A stretch of 64,000 nucleotides of DNA from Streptomyces sp. NBC_01497. GTDB taxonomy: Bacteria; Actinomycetota; Actinomycetes; Streptomycetales; Streptomycetaceae. A program made the position numbers and the translations under genes. The stretch lies in NCBI RefSeq assembly GCF_036250695.1, contig NZ_CP109427.1:5084001-5148000 (forward strand). Direction: 5' to 3'. The notes under the pieces are model-generated. The model did no database searches. It was not told the DNA's origin and saw nothing but the letters and a program-made list of their open reading frames with translations. This document shows positions 54,110 through 62,239 of this stretch, in pieces; the stretch's first letter is position 1; each line of letters begins with the position of its first letter.

Positions 54110-54579
54110 CCTGACGGCGTCTCAGGACGGGGGCGACCGCCTCAGCCGAACGTGATGACGCCGCGCCCGTGGGAGGTGTGGGCGTCCATGGCGTCCAGCA
54201 CCGGGGGAACAGCGTCCAGGCCCACCACGTGGCATCGGGCAGGATGGTGTGCCGCGCGGAGGAGCCGGGAGCGTCCCGGAGGCCGTGCGGCGGACCCGGG
54301 GGCGGGGCCATGACGTGCAGCCGGAAGAGCACCATCGGCTGGGCGTTGGGCGCCAGGGGGTCATGGGCGTAGCCGCATCGAGCCTTAATGGGATCGAAGT
54401 CCTGTCAGTCGGCTTCCCGTCGTTCCTCTTCGGGCCTGTGCCGCACAACAGTTGACCCGTACACCCCTCGCGTCCCATCCGTCCCACTCGAAAGGCGGAG
54501 CCCTGTCCCCTGCGGATTTGGGCCGGTAACGTCCTGTTCCGCATGCGGGCGCCGCGGGGAAGGTGGGCCCGCGGGGGGA
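54110..54579. other. Spacer with a possible dehydrogenase remnant
   Basis: 470 bases. Contains the short fragment described at 54142-54240 and nothing else I can support. The short dyad CCTGA...TCAGG follows the hutI stop. Confidence 0.4.
54142..54240 (-). pseudogene. Possible remnant of a zinc-type dehydrogenase C terminus
   Basis: One minus-strand frame reads HVVGLDAVPPVLDAMDAHTS followed by HGRGVITFG and a stop. This resembles the last 30 residues of medium-chain dehydrogenases or reductases (VxPVxDAMxxHxxxGRxVIT). Nothing upstream in the same frame continues the family. It could equally be chance. Confidence 0.25.
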
Positions 54580-55749
54580 ATGGGGCGACAGCCCCGCGAC
54601 CGGGGGGTCGAGTTGAGCGTTGTACGCGGTGCTGTGCGTATACGGGTGGTCGCGCCGGGGGAGCTGGGCGAGGGCGACCTCGACGCGTGGCGTGCCTTAC
54701 GGGCGAAGTCGGGGGCTCCCATGAATCCGTTCATGGAGCCCGAGTTCAGCCGCGCCGTGGGCCGGGTGCGGCCGGCGGCGCGGGTCGCGGTGATCACGGA
54801 AGGGCCGGAGGGCACCGAAGGAACGGGAGTTCCGGGCGTGGCCGCCGAGGCCGCCGGATTCTTTCCCTACGAGACCGGACCGCTGGGCCACGGCAGGGCG
54901 ATCGGCCTCGGCGTGTCCGACAGCCAGGGTGCGGTTCTGCGGCCGGGCCTGTCGCTCACCGCCCGGGATCTGATGCGCGCGTGCTCACTGTCGGCCTGGG
55001 AGTTCGACAACCTCGAAGACGGTCAGACGCCCTTCGTGCCCCAGGCGGCGGAGGAGTTCGACTCGCCGATCGTGGACGTGGGGGAGGGCTTCGAGGCGTA
55101 CGAGGCGGGGCTGCGCGAACGGTCGCCGAAGTTTTACCGGACGACCACGGCCAAGGAACGCAGGCTGGGGCGGCAGGTGGGCGAGGTCCGGTTCGTCTTC
55201 GACGAGCGCGATCCGGCCGCACTGGCACAGCTCATGGAGTGGAAGTCGGCGCAGTACCGGCGCACGGGCCGCCGCGACCGGTTCGCCAAGGACTGGATCC
55301 GCGACCTGGTGCACCTGCTGGCCGAGACGCGCAGCCCGGGCTGCTCCGGCGTGCTGAGCGTGCTGTACGTGGGTGACCGGCCGGTCGCCGCGCACTTCGG
55401 CCTGCGCTCGCGGTCCGTACTGTCGTGCTGGTTCCCCGCGTACGAGACGGAGTTCGCGAAGTACTCCCCCGGTCTCATCCTCCACCTGCGGATGGCGGAG
55501 GCGGCGGCGGCCGAGGGCATCGGGATGCTCGACCTCGGCCGGGGAGCCGCGGAGTACAAGGACTCGCTCAAGACGGGCGCGCTGAAGGTCTACGAGGGAT
55601 CGGCGGTGCGCCCGGGGGCGCGTGCCGCCCTGTACCGGCTGAGCAGGGAGCCCTCCAGGCGGGCCCACAGCTTCGTCAGGACCAGGCCCCGGCTCGCCTC
55701 CTTCGCCCAGAGCACGCTGAACCAGGTGGGCAGGATCCGCGATCGCTGA
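54580..55749 (+). CDS. GNAT/FemAB-like acyltransferase (CelD/BcsL family), TTA-containing
   Basis: 389 residues, cytosolic. Double GNAT fold of the CelD/BcsL family, often found with polysaccharide clusters: PMNPFMEPEFSRAVGRVRP, ACSLSAWEFDNLEDGQ, KFYRTTTAKERRLGRQVGEVRFVFDERDP, ALAQLMEWKSAQYRRTGRRDRF, SVLYVGDRPVAAHFGLRS and MLDLGRGAAEYKDSLKTGA. Likely attaches an acyl group to a sugar or precursor. A TTA leucine codon lies at 54697-54699 (codon 40), so translation should need bldA tRNA. The start is uncertain: ATG 54580, or TTG at 54613 further in. First gene of the polysaccharide cluster. Confidence 0.85.
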   Translation: MGRQPRDRGVELSVVRGAVRIRVVAPGELGEGDLDAWRALRAKSGAPMNPFMEPEFSRAVGRVRPAARVAVITEGPEGTEGTGVPGVAAEAAGFFPYETGPLGHGRAIGLGVSDSQGAVLRPGLSLTARDLMRACSLSAWEFDNLEDGQTPFVPQAAEEFDSPIVDVGEGFEAYEAGLRERSPKFYRTTTAKERRLGRQVGEVRFVFDERDPAALAQLMEWKSAQYRRTGRRDRFAKDWIRDLVHLLAETRSPGCSGVLSVLYVGDRPVAAHFGLRSRSVLSCWFPAYETEFAKYSPGLILHLRMAEAAAAEGIGMLDLGRGAAEYKDSLKTGALKVYEGSAVRPGARAALYRLSREPSRRAHSFVRTRPRLASFAQSTLNQVGRIRDR

Positions 55750-56120
55750 CGGACGTCCCGACGGCGCGCGAACCGAGGTGAGGGCCTTCGATGGGTCGAG
55801 AACAGCGCGTGACCAAGGGGCCGAAGCTCCGTACGGGTACGGCGGCAGGACCAGCACCCGGCGCATCGGCACCGCACGTGAGGAGCGCCGCCGGTGCGTG
55901 TCGCGCCTACGGCGCGATACGCACTCCCCACGCGATTCGCACGGACAGCACGGACAGCACGGACAGCACGGACAGCACGGAGAGAACGAACAGCACGAAC
56001 GGAACAAACAGTACGAACGGCACGGGCGGAACGAACAGTGCGGAGAACCAGAACCCGCAGCCGGCACGCCCAGCACGTCCAGCACAGCCGGCACTTTCAG
56101 CGCCGTACCAAGGGGGGACC
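55750..56120. other. Leader region of the glycosyltransferase gene
   Basis: 371 bases. The frame of the glycosyltransferase is open from an ATG at 55791, which has a fair ribosome site (GAGGTGAGGG), and would add about 110 Ser/Thr/Asn-rich residues. The lower third-position GC argues against this. Contains a 9-bp tandem repeat at 55941-55976. Confidence 0.45.
55941..55976. repeat. 9-bp tandem repeat, four exact copies
   Basis: ACGGACAGC at 55941, 55950, 55959 and 55968, decaying into AACGAACAG-type units to about 56041. The period keeps the downstream frame and would encode Thr-Asp-Ser repeats. Confidence 0.9.
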
Positions 56121-57530
56121 ATGCCGTACCGGGATCTGCCGCCGCAGTTACCACCTCGTGCCGGGCGCGCCTCGCGCGAGCACGACGCGGTGAACACGGG
56201 TGCGGCGGCGGCGTCGCGGCCCTCCGCGATCGCCGTCGTCGACCTCGATCTGGCGGCCCCGGGCGGGCCTGTGCTCTCCTGCACGCCGGCGCCGGGGGGC
56301 CCCGAGCCACTTCCGGGCGGTGACGTGTACGCGCTGGTCCGCCTGCGGGGCAGACCGGTCGGCACGGTACGTGTGCGCGTCCCGGCGGACGGGGATCCGG
56401 CCGAGGCGCTCGTCGCCGCCCACCGCGCCGGCCACCGCGGCGAGGAGGCCGCGACGGCGGGTGCCGCCGCGCCGGGGACGGCGGGAATAGCGCCGCGAAC
56501 GACCGTCGTCGTCGCCACGCGCGAGCGTGCGGGCCGTCTCGCGCGCGCCCTCACCTCGCTCCTCGCGCAGGACCATCCGGACTTCCGGGTCCTCGTGGTG
56601 GACAACGCACCGACCACCACCGCCACCCACGACCTCGTGACGGGGTCGTTCGCCGGACGCGTCGACTATGTGCGGGAACCCGTCCCGGGGCTCGCGACCG
56701 CACACAACCGGGGCCTCGCGAGTGTCCCGCAGGACACGGAGGTCGTCGCGTTCACCGACGACGACGTCGTGGCCGATCCGCACTGGCTCACGGCCCTGAC
56801 CGTGCCGTTCACGACGGATCCGCGCCTCGGCTGTGCGACGGGCCTCATCCTGCCGGCGCGGCTGGGCACTCCCGCCCAGATCCTCCTGGAGAGCCACGGC
56901 GGCTTCGCCAAGGGGTTCACACCCCGGCTCTACGATCCGGCGCGACCGCCCGCCGACGAGCCGCTGTTCCCGTTCACGGCCGGCAGCTTCGGTTCCGGCG
57001 CCAACATGGCCTTCCGTACGGGCGCGCTGCGTTCGGTCGGCGGCTTCGACCCGGCCACCGGCACGGGCACACCCGCGCGGGGCGGTGACGACCTGTACGG
57101 GTTCGTCAGGGTCCTCGGCGCGGGACACCGGTTGCTGTACACGCCGGACGCGCTCGTGTGGCACCACCACCGGGAGACCTGGCAGGACCTCAGGAACCAG
57201 GCGTACGGGTACGGGGCCGGTCTGACGGCGTATCTCACCGCTGTCCTCGTGCGGCAGCCGGCGCTGCTGCCCTCGCTGCTCCGCAGGCTCCCGCGCGGAC
57301 TGGCGCACGCCCGCGCGATCACGGCGCACCGGCCGGAGGCCGTCGCGAGCGTGACGACCGGCCCGGGGGAGCCCGACGGGCCCGGCGCACCGGCGGCGCC
57401 CGGTGCGCACGGGGCACAGGGACACCCGTGGCCCCGCTCACTGTCCCGGCTCGAACGCCGGGGCATGCTCTACGGGCCCCTCGGCTACCTCACGGCGCGC
57501 GTGGCGCGGCGCGGGGGGCGGCGGTCGTGA
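56121..57530 (+). CDS. Family 2 glycosyltransferase, TTA-containing
   Basis: 469 residues. After about 120 residues with a strand-rich N-terminal part (IAVVDLDLAAPGGPVLSC), the GT-A domain runs from TTVVVATRERAGRLARALTSLLAQ through the UDP-binding VLVVDNAP, the DxD motif AFTDDDVVADP and AGSFGSGANMAFRT to GGDDLYGFVRVLGAG. The C terminus has LVWHHHRETWQDLRNQAYGYGAGLTAYL. A processive or branching transferase for a polysaccharide is likely; the donor sugar is unknown. A TTA codon at 56148-56150 is codon 10. Start 56121 follows GGGGGG; an upstream start at 55791 is possible. Overlaps the deacetylase gene by 4 bases. Confidence 0.88.
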   Translation: MPYRDLPPQLPPRAGRASREHDAVNTGAAAASRPSAIAVVDLDLAAPGGPVLSCTPAPGGPEPLPGGDVYALVRLRGRPVGTVRVRVPADGDPAEALVAAHRAGHRGEEAATAGAAAPGTAGIAPRTTVVVATRERAGRLARALTSLLAQDHPDFRVLVVDNAPTTTATHDLVTGSFAGRVDYVREPVPGLATAHNRGLASVPQDTEVVAFTDDDVVADPHWLTALTVPFTTDPRLGCATGLILPARLGTPAQILLESHGGFAKGFTPRLYDPARPPADEPLFPFTAGSFGSGANMAFRTGALRSVGGFDPATGTGTPARGGDDLYGFVRVLGAGHRLLYTPDALVWHHHRETWQDLRNQAYGYGAGLTAYLTAVLVRQPALLPSLLRRLPRGLAHARAITAHRPEAVASVTTGPGEPDGPGAPAAPGAHGAQGHPWPRSLSRLERRGMLYGPLGYLTARVARRGGRRS

Positions 57531-58318
57531 CAGTCGTTCCGGTCCTCCTGTACCACGCCGTGATGGCCGACCCGCCCGACTGGATCGCCGAGTTCACCGT
57601 CGATCCGGGGATGTTCGCGGCCCAGCTGGACGCCGTGGTGGCGAGCGGCCGCACACCGCTCACCGTGGGCGCGTTCGCGGACGGGCTCGCGGGACGCGGG
57701 GAGCTTCCCGCCAGGCCCGTCGTGCTGACCTTCGACGACGGCTTCGCCGACCTGCCGGGGCCGACGGCGGAACTCCTGGCGAAGCGCTCACTCCCGGCCA
57801 CCGCGTATCTCACGACGGGCGCGGTGACACCGGGCCGCGGCAGTCTGCTCCCGCCGGCGCCGATGATGTCCCTCGCGCAGGCGGCCGGGCTGGAGAAGTA
57901 CGGGATCGAGGTCGGCGCCCACACCGTCACGCATCCCCAGCTCGACACCCTCTCCGCGAGCGAACTCCGCCGCGAACTGCGCGAGTCGAAGGATGCCCTT
58001 CAGGACGCCCTCGGACACGCGGTGGATCACCTCGCCTACCCGCACGGCTACAACAGCCGCGCGGTGCGGGCCGCCGCAGCGGCCGCCGGATACGCGTCCG
58101 CGGTCGCCGTTCGGCACGCGCTGAGTTCGATGGCCGACGAGCCGTTGCGGATAGCGCGGCTCATCCTGCGCCGGTCGCACACGGCGAGGGACGTTGCCGC
58201 GTGGATGGCAGGGGAGGGTGCCAGGGTGGCGCCGTTCCCCGACGCGCCCAGGACCGTCGGCTGGCGGCTCTACCGCCGGGCCCGCGCGCGGGTGCGCGGA
58301 CCGGAGTTCGCGGGGTAG
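57527..58318 (+). CDS. Polysaccharide deacetylase (CE4 family)
   Basis: 263 residues. NodB fold without a signal peptide: PVLLYHAVMADPPDWIAEFTVDPGMF, catalytic and metal-binding VVLTFDDGFADLPG, HTVTHPQLDTLS (His pair) and LAYPHGYNSRAVRAAAAAAGYASAVAV. The C-terminal ending VGWRLYRRARARVRG is basic. It would de-N-acetylate a sugar polymer or precursor. Coupled to the glycosyltransferase gene by a GTGA overlap, so both probably act on the same glycan. No TTA codon. Confidence 0.9.
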   Translation: MTVVPVLLYHAVMADPPDWIAEFTVDPGMFAAQLDAVVASGRTPLTVGAFADGLAGRGELPARPVVLTFDDGFADLPGPTAELLAKRSLPATAYLTTGAVTPGRGSLLPPAPMMSLAQAAGLEKYGIEVGAHTVTHPQLDTLSASELRRELRESKDALQDALGHAVDHLAYPHGYNSRAVRAAAAAAGYASAVAVRHALSSMADEPLRIARLILRRSHTARDVAAWMAGEGARVAPFPDAPRTVGWRLYRRARARVRGPEFAG

Positions 58319-58426
58319 CGGGCGGGGACGAGGCACGGCGGCGGCCCGACGCGGCGCAGCCGGGGCGGGAACGCGGACAGGGCAGAGGGCCGGGCACCAC
58401 CGACACACATCAGGGGGAGCAGGACC

Positions 58427-60313
58427 GTGGCACAGCATGAGATGTCCACGCCGGGCGCAGCGCGCGGCACGCTGACGCGGGAGGGAGCCAGACGCCTCCC
58501 GGTCGGTCCCGGCCGGCTGCTGACGTGGCTGCCGTTACCCGTCGGCGCGGCCCTGTGGGCCTGGTCGCTGCCGAAGATCCGCTTTCACGACCTGGGGGAC
58601 TTCGGTCTGCTCGACCGCTTCCCCATCGCCTTCTACGCCTCGCTCGCTGTCCTCACCGTCGGCTTCATCGCCTCGCTGCGCCGGGCCGGCACGGCTCCGT
58701 GGTGGCCGCTGACGTACAGCCTGGGGATGCTGTTCGCACTGAAGGCACCCACAGCGCTGTTGTACGACACGGTCCGCTACGCGTGGGCGTCCAAACACGA
58801 CGCGGTCATCGCCCGCCTGCTCACCGAAGGCACGGTCCATCCGCACCACACGCTGAACGGCGGCATGTCCGCCTACGACCAGTGGCCGGGCTTCTTCTCC
58901 CTCAACGCGGCCCTCATCCGCGCCTTCGGTGTGCACGGGGCGGCCGTCTACACGAACTGGGCCCCGGTCATCTACGGCGCCCTGATGCTGCCGATCCTCG
59001 TCCTGATCTACCGCACGTTCACCGACGACTGGCGGCTCGTGTGGACGGCGGTGTGGATCTTCCAGCTTGCCAACTGGGTGGGTCAGGACTACCTCTCGCC
59101 GCAGGGCTTCGCCTATGTGCTGTTCCTCGCCGTCTTCGCGGTGGTGCTGCGCAACTTCGTCCGGCCGGGCACGGCGGGCCGGCTGCGGGAGCGGGACGCG
59201 CTCGATCCCGCGGCGGCGCCCGTCCCGCCGTCGACCACCTGGCAGCAGCGGGCCGTCGGTGTCGTGCTGCTGGCGCCGCTGATCGCCGCGATCAACGCCG
59301 CCCACCAACTGACGCCCGTCATGCTGTGTGTGACGCTGCTCGCGTTCTGCCTGACCCGGCGCTACCGCAACATCGGACTGTTCGTCGTCGCCGTCGTCAT
59401 CATGGGCGTCTGGGACCTGACGATGGGCAGAGCGCTGTTCGTCGACACGATGAAGACGCTGAGCGGGCAGCTCGGCGACCTGCTCAGCAACGCGAAGCCC
59501 GGCATCGGCGGCAACCCCACGGGCGAGGGCGCCGAACTGGTCGGCGTGGTCAACATCGTGATGGTGGTGTCCCTCGGAGTGCTCGCCGTGGCGGCCGTGC
59601 TGCTGCGCCGCCGCCTCGCCAGGTCGGCGCTCCCGCTGCTGCTCGCCGCCGTCGCGCCGGCGCCGCTGCTCGCCGTGAACAACTACGGCGGCGAAATGGT
59701 CTTCCGTGTCTACCTGTTCGGTCTGCCCGGCTCGGCGTTCTTCGCCGCCGCCGCGCTGGTGCCGTCCGTGGCGTACGCGGGCAGGGCCCGCAGGATCGCG
59801 CAGCGCGTCATGGTCGTGGCGCTGCCGGCGGGGGTGCTCGTCCTGCTCGCCGGATTCCTTCCGTCGTACTACGGCAAGGAGGACATGCAGTACGCGCCCC
59901 CGCAGGAGGTCGCCTTCGTGGAGCACGCCTACGACCGGGCGCCGGTCGGGTCGCTCGTCATGGCCGCCACGGGATCGTTCCCCGGCGCGTACTACCACTA
60001 CAACCACTACGACCACTGGTTCTTCACCGAGCAGGACGCGGCGGCCAACAAGCAGTTGCTCAAGGACCCGGGCGACTACCTGGCGGAGGGCATACCCGCG
60101 GGTTGTCCTGCCTTCATCCTCCTGACTCCGACGCAGGGCGAAGCCGTGCAGGGCGAGGGCTATCTGCCGCCGGGCGGCTACAACAAACTGGTCGCGGCGC
60201 TGAAGGTCTCCCCGCACTTCAAGATCGTCGAGGACACCAGCCATGGGCTGCTGCTCCAGCACCTTCCGGTGCCGACGAAGGCCGAGTCCCTGCCGTCCGA
60301 TGTCGAACCCTGA
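58427..60313 (+). CDS. Polytopic membrane protein, GT-C-like, TTA-containing
   Basis: 628 residues with about 12-13 membrane segments between residues 25 and 480 (for example WLPLPVGAALWAWSL, FAYVLFLAVFAVVL, NIGLFVVAVVIMGVWDLTM, RVMVVALPAGVLVLLAGFLP). A C-terminal extracytoplasmic domain of about 150 residues follows (YDRAPVGSLVMAATGSFPGAYYHYNHYDHWFF). The layout is that of GT-C glycosyltransferases or polymerases; no classical DxD or WWDYG motif was recognised. A candidate polymerase or lipid-linked sugar transferase of the cluster. A TTA codon at 58535-58537 is codon 37. GTG 58427 was chosen because GGGGAGCAGG lies upstream; ATG 58442 is another option. Confidence 0.82.
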   Translation: MAQHEMSTPGAARGTLTREGARRLPVGPGRLLTWLPLPVGAALWAWSLPKIRFHDLGDFGLLDRFPIAFYASLAVLTVGFIASLRRAGTAPWWPLTYSLGMLFALKAPTALLYDTVRYAWASKHDAVIARLLTEGTVHPHHTLNGGMSAYDQWPGFFSLNAALIRAFGVHGAAVYTNWAPVIYGALMLPILVLIYRTFTDDWRLVWTAVWIFQLANWVGQDYLSPQGFAYVLFLAVFAVVLRNFVRPGTAGRLRERDALDPAAAPVPPSTTWQQRAVGVVLLAPLIAAINAAHQLTPVMLCVTLLAFCLTRRYRNIGLFVVAVVIMGVWDLTMGRALFVDTMKTLSGQLGDLLSNAKPGIGGNPTGEGAELVGVVNIVMVVSLGVLAVAAVLLRRRLARSALPLLLAAVAPAPLLAVNNYGGEMVFRVYLFGLPGSAFFAAAALVPSVAYAGRARRIAQRVMVVALPAGVLVLLAGFLPSYYGKEDMQYAPPQEVAFVEHAYDRAPVGSLVMAATGSFPGAYYHYNHYDHWFFTEQDAAANKQLLKDPGDYLAEGIPAGCPAFILLTPTQGEAVQGEGYLPPGGYNKLVAALKVSPHFKIVEDTSHGLLLQHLPVPTKAESLPSDVEP

Positions 60314-60602
60314 CCGCCCGGGCCGCGGGACGGGCCCGTCCGCCGATGACCCCGGTCGTCCCGGCGCTCCGTCCTCCGCCGGCGCGGGCCGCCCGGGAGA
60401 ACCGTCCGCGAGCCGCCCGGGCAGCCCGCCCGCCGGGAGCCCGGAGCGCTCCCGGCCGCCGGCCCGGCGAGCCCATGCCCGGCGCGCCCCGGCGCACAGC
60501 GGCCGGGGACGTCCCGCCGCTCTCCGGCCTGCCGCGCCCCCGGACACGGCCACCACCGTCAGCGCTCATGCCGCCCCACGCCACCAGGAGTCACGTCACG
60601 CC

Positions 60603-61019
60603 ATGAACCGCACACAGGCACAGCTCAGAGCAGTCCTCGCACTGTCAGGATGGGTCGCTCTCGGCGCGACGCTGCTGCCCGCCGGGGCATTTCTGCGCTG
60701 GGCCCCCATCCTGCTGTTCGTCACCTTCGGCCCGGGGCTCGCTCTCCTGCACCCCCAGCCCGTCGCCTCCCGTCCGGCGGCCCGCCTGGAGACACTGGCG
60801 CTGGCGGCACCACTGAGCTGGTCGCTGGCGACGCTCGCGGCGACGGCACTGTTCCTGGTGCAGGGTTTCTCGGCGACGGTTTTCCTGATCTCGCTCGCCG
60901 CGTTCTGCACGGTGGCGGCACTGCTGCCCGGACTGCCGCTCCCGGCGGCGATACGCGCGGCCGGTGACGAGTCCGCGGAGGCGGCCGGCGCGGGGACCGG
61001 CGCGGGCGGAGAGCCCTGA
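60603..61019 (+). CDS. Small membrane protein of the polysaccharide cluster
   Basis: 138 residues with three to four membrane helices: LRAVLALSGWVALGATLLPAG, WAPILLFVTFGPGLALL, LETLALAAPLSWSLATLAATALFLV and TVFLISLAAFCTVAALLPGL. The FGPGLALL motif resembles small membrane proteins next to glycosyltransferases in actinobacteria. The C-terminal tail is Ala/Gly-rich. The ATG at 60603 has AGGAG about 13 bases upstream, rather far. It is separated from the GT-C-like gene by a 289-base spacer without a gene and followed 3 bases later by the GH26-like gene. A flippase-related or accessory role is possible but unproven. Confidence 0.65.
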   Translation: MNRTQAQLRAVLALSGWVALGATLLPAGAFLRWAPILLFVTFGPGLALLHPQPVASRPAARLETLALAAPLSWSLATLAATALFLVQGFSATVFLISLAAFCTVAALLPGLPLPAAIRAAGDESAEAAGAGTGAGGEP

Positions 61020-61021
61020 GC

Positions 61022-62137
61022 ATGAGGCACTCCTCGGCCAGGCCCCCGGCCAGGCCCTTCGGCCGGCCTCCGGCGCGTGGCTCCGGCGGCACGCGGCTGT
61101 TCCTCGCCCTCGCGACGGTGGGGGCGCTGCTCGCCGGGCTCGGCACCTGGTGGTTCGCCCGCTCCTCGGACCACGCCCGGCCGCCGGGCGACTGCGCGCC
61201 GACGAAACTGCTGGAGCCGCCGTGCGGGGCGTGGTGGGGAGCGTACGTGCCGTACGCGTCGAACGGCTCGCTCACCGACGCCGTGCTCAGCTTCGAGCAG
61301 AAGATCGGCCGCAGGCTCGACCTGGTGTACACGTACCACGACATGTCCAACACCCAGCGCGACGGCGTGCTGCTGACGCCCGACGAACGCCGGCTCGGCG
61401 AGGACCGGATGCTGATGCTCGCGTGGGAGTCGACGGTCTGGACGGAGCCGCACCACAGGAACTACACGCAGACACAACTGGGCTGGGCGCGGGTGGCCGC
61501 CGGGGACTTCGACCGGACGATCATCGATCCGCAGGCGGAGCGCATCAAGAAGTACGGGAAGACGATCTTCTTCTCCTTCGACCAGGAGGCGGACTTCCGT
61601 ACGCCCGACGCGGGCACCCCGGCGGAGTTCATCGCCGCCTACCGTCATGTGCACGACCGCTTCGCGCAGTTGGGCGTCAACAACGTGATCTGGGTCTGGA
61701 CCGTGTCGGGCTACCTCGGCCACACGTCGCAGATGAAGGCGCTGTACCCGGGAGACGCGTACGTCGACTGGATCGGCATGGACCAGTACAACTACTACCT
61801 CTGCCACAAGTCGCCGGACTGGCTGGACTTCCGGCAGAGCCAGCAACCCGCCTACGACTGGCTGCGGAAGAACATCTCGGCGACCAAGCCGATCATGATG
61901 TCGGAGTTCAGCACGGCCCCCGACCCGGCCGACCCGGACCGGCAGAAGGGCTGGTACGAGCAGATACCGAAGGCCGCCCCAGAACTTCCGGGCGTCAAGG
62001 CCATGGTGCAGTGGGACAGCCCGGTCCCCGGACCTGACTGCGACCTGCGGGCGGATCACGGTCCGGCCCTCCAGGGCTACCGCGAGGCCGGCGGGGCCCC
62101 CTACGTGAACCAGCCGCTGCCGGCGCAGGTGCGCTGA
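61022..62137 (+). CDS. GH26-like glycoside hydrolase, membrane-anchored
   Basis: 371 residues. An N-terminal anchor (RLFLALATVGALLAGLGTWWF) follows a basic cytoplasmic tail. The TIM barrel begins at CGAWWGAYVPYASNGSLTDAV. It shows FFSFDQEADF (proton donor Glu), IWVWTVSGYL, YPGDAYVDWIGMDQYNYYL and MMSEFSTA (nucleophile Glu), as in GH26 mannanases and related enzymes. In a synthesis cluster it may trim or release the polymer. Substrate mannan is inferred from family only. Starts 3 bases after the small membrane protein stop. A terminator lies 27 bases downstream. Confidence 0.88.
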   Translation: MRHSSARPPARPFGRPPARGSGGTRLFLALATVGALLAGLGTWWFARSSDHARPPGDCAPTKLLEPPCGAWWGAYVPYASNGSLTDAVLSFEQKIGRRLDLVYTYHDMSNTQRDGVLLTPDERRLGEDRMLMLAWESTVWTEPHHRNYTQTQLGWARVAAGDFDRTIIDPQAERIKKYGKTIFFSFDQEADFRTPDAGTPAEFIAAYRHVHDRFAQLGVNNVIWVWTVSGYLGHTSQMKALYPGDAYVDWIGMDQYNYYLCHKSPDWLDFRQSQQPAYDWLRKNISATKPIMMSEFSTAPDPADPDRQKGWYEQIPKAAPELPGVKAMVQWDSPVPGPDCDLRADHGPALQGYREAGGAPYVNQPLPAQVR

Positions 62138-62163
62138 GGCGGGCCGGGACGGCCCGCAGCGAT

Positions 62164-62198
62164 CCGGCGGCCGGGCCACGATCGGGCCCGGCCGCCGG
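62164..62198. terminator. Hairpin between convergent genes
   Basis: 14-bp perfect arms CCGGCGGCCGGGCC and GGCCCGGCCGCCGG around a 7-base loop, between the GH26-like gene and the dipeptidase gene. Confidence 0.85.
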
Positions 62199-62239
62199 AG
62201 TCCGGGCAGCGGGTGGCGCGGGGCGAGGCGTGGCGCGGG

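Noticed and set aside
60314..60602. Possible gene between the GT-C-like protein and the small membrane protein
   Set aside because: The only open frames are Pro/Arg/Gly-rich, with no start signal; treated as spacer.
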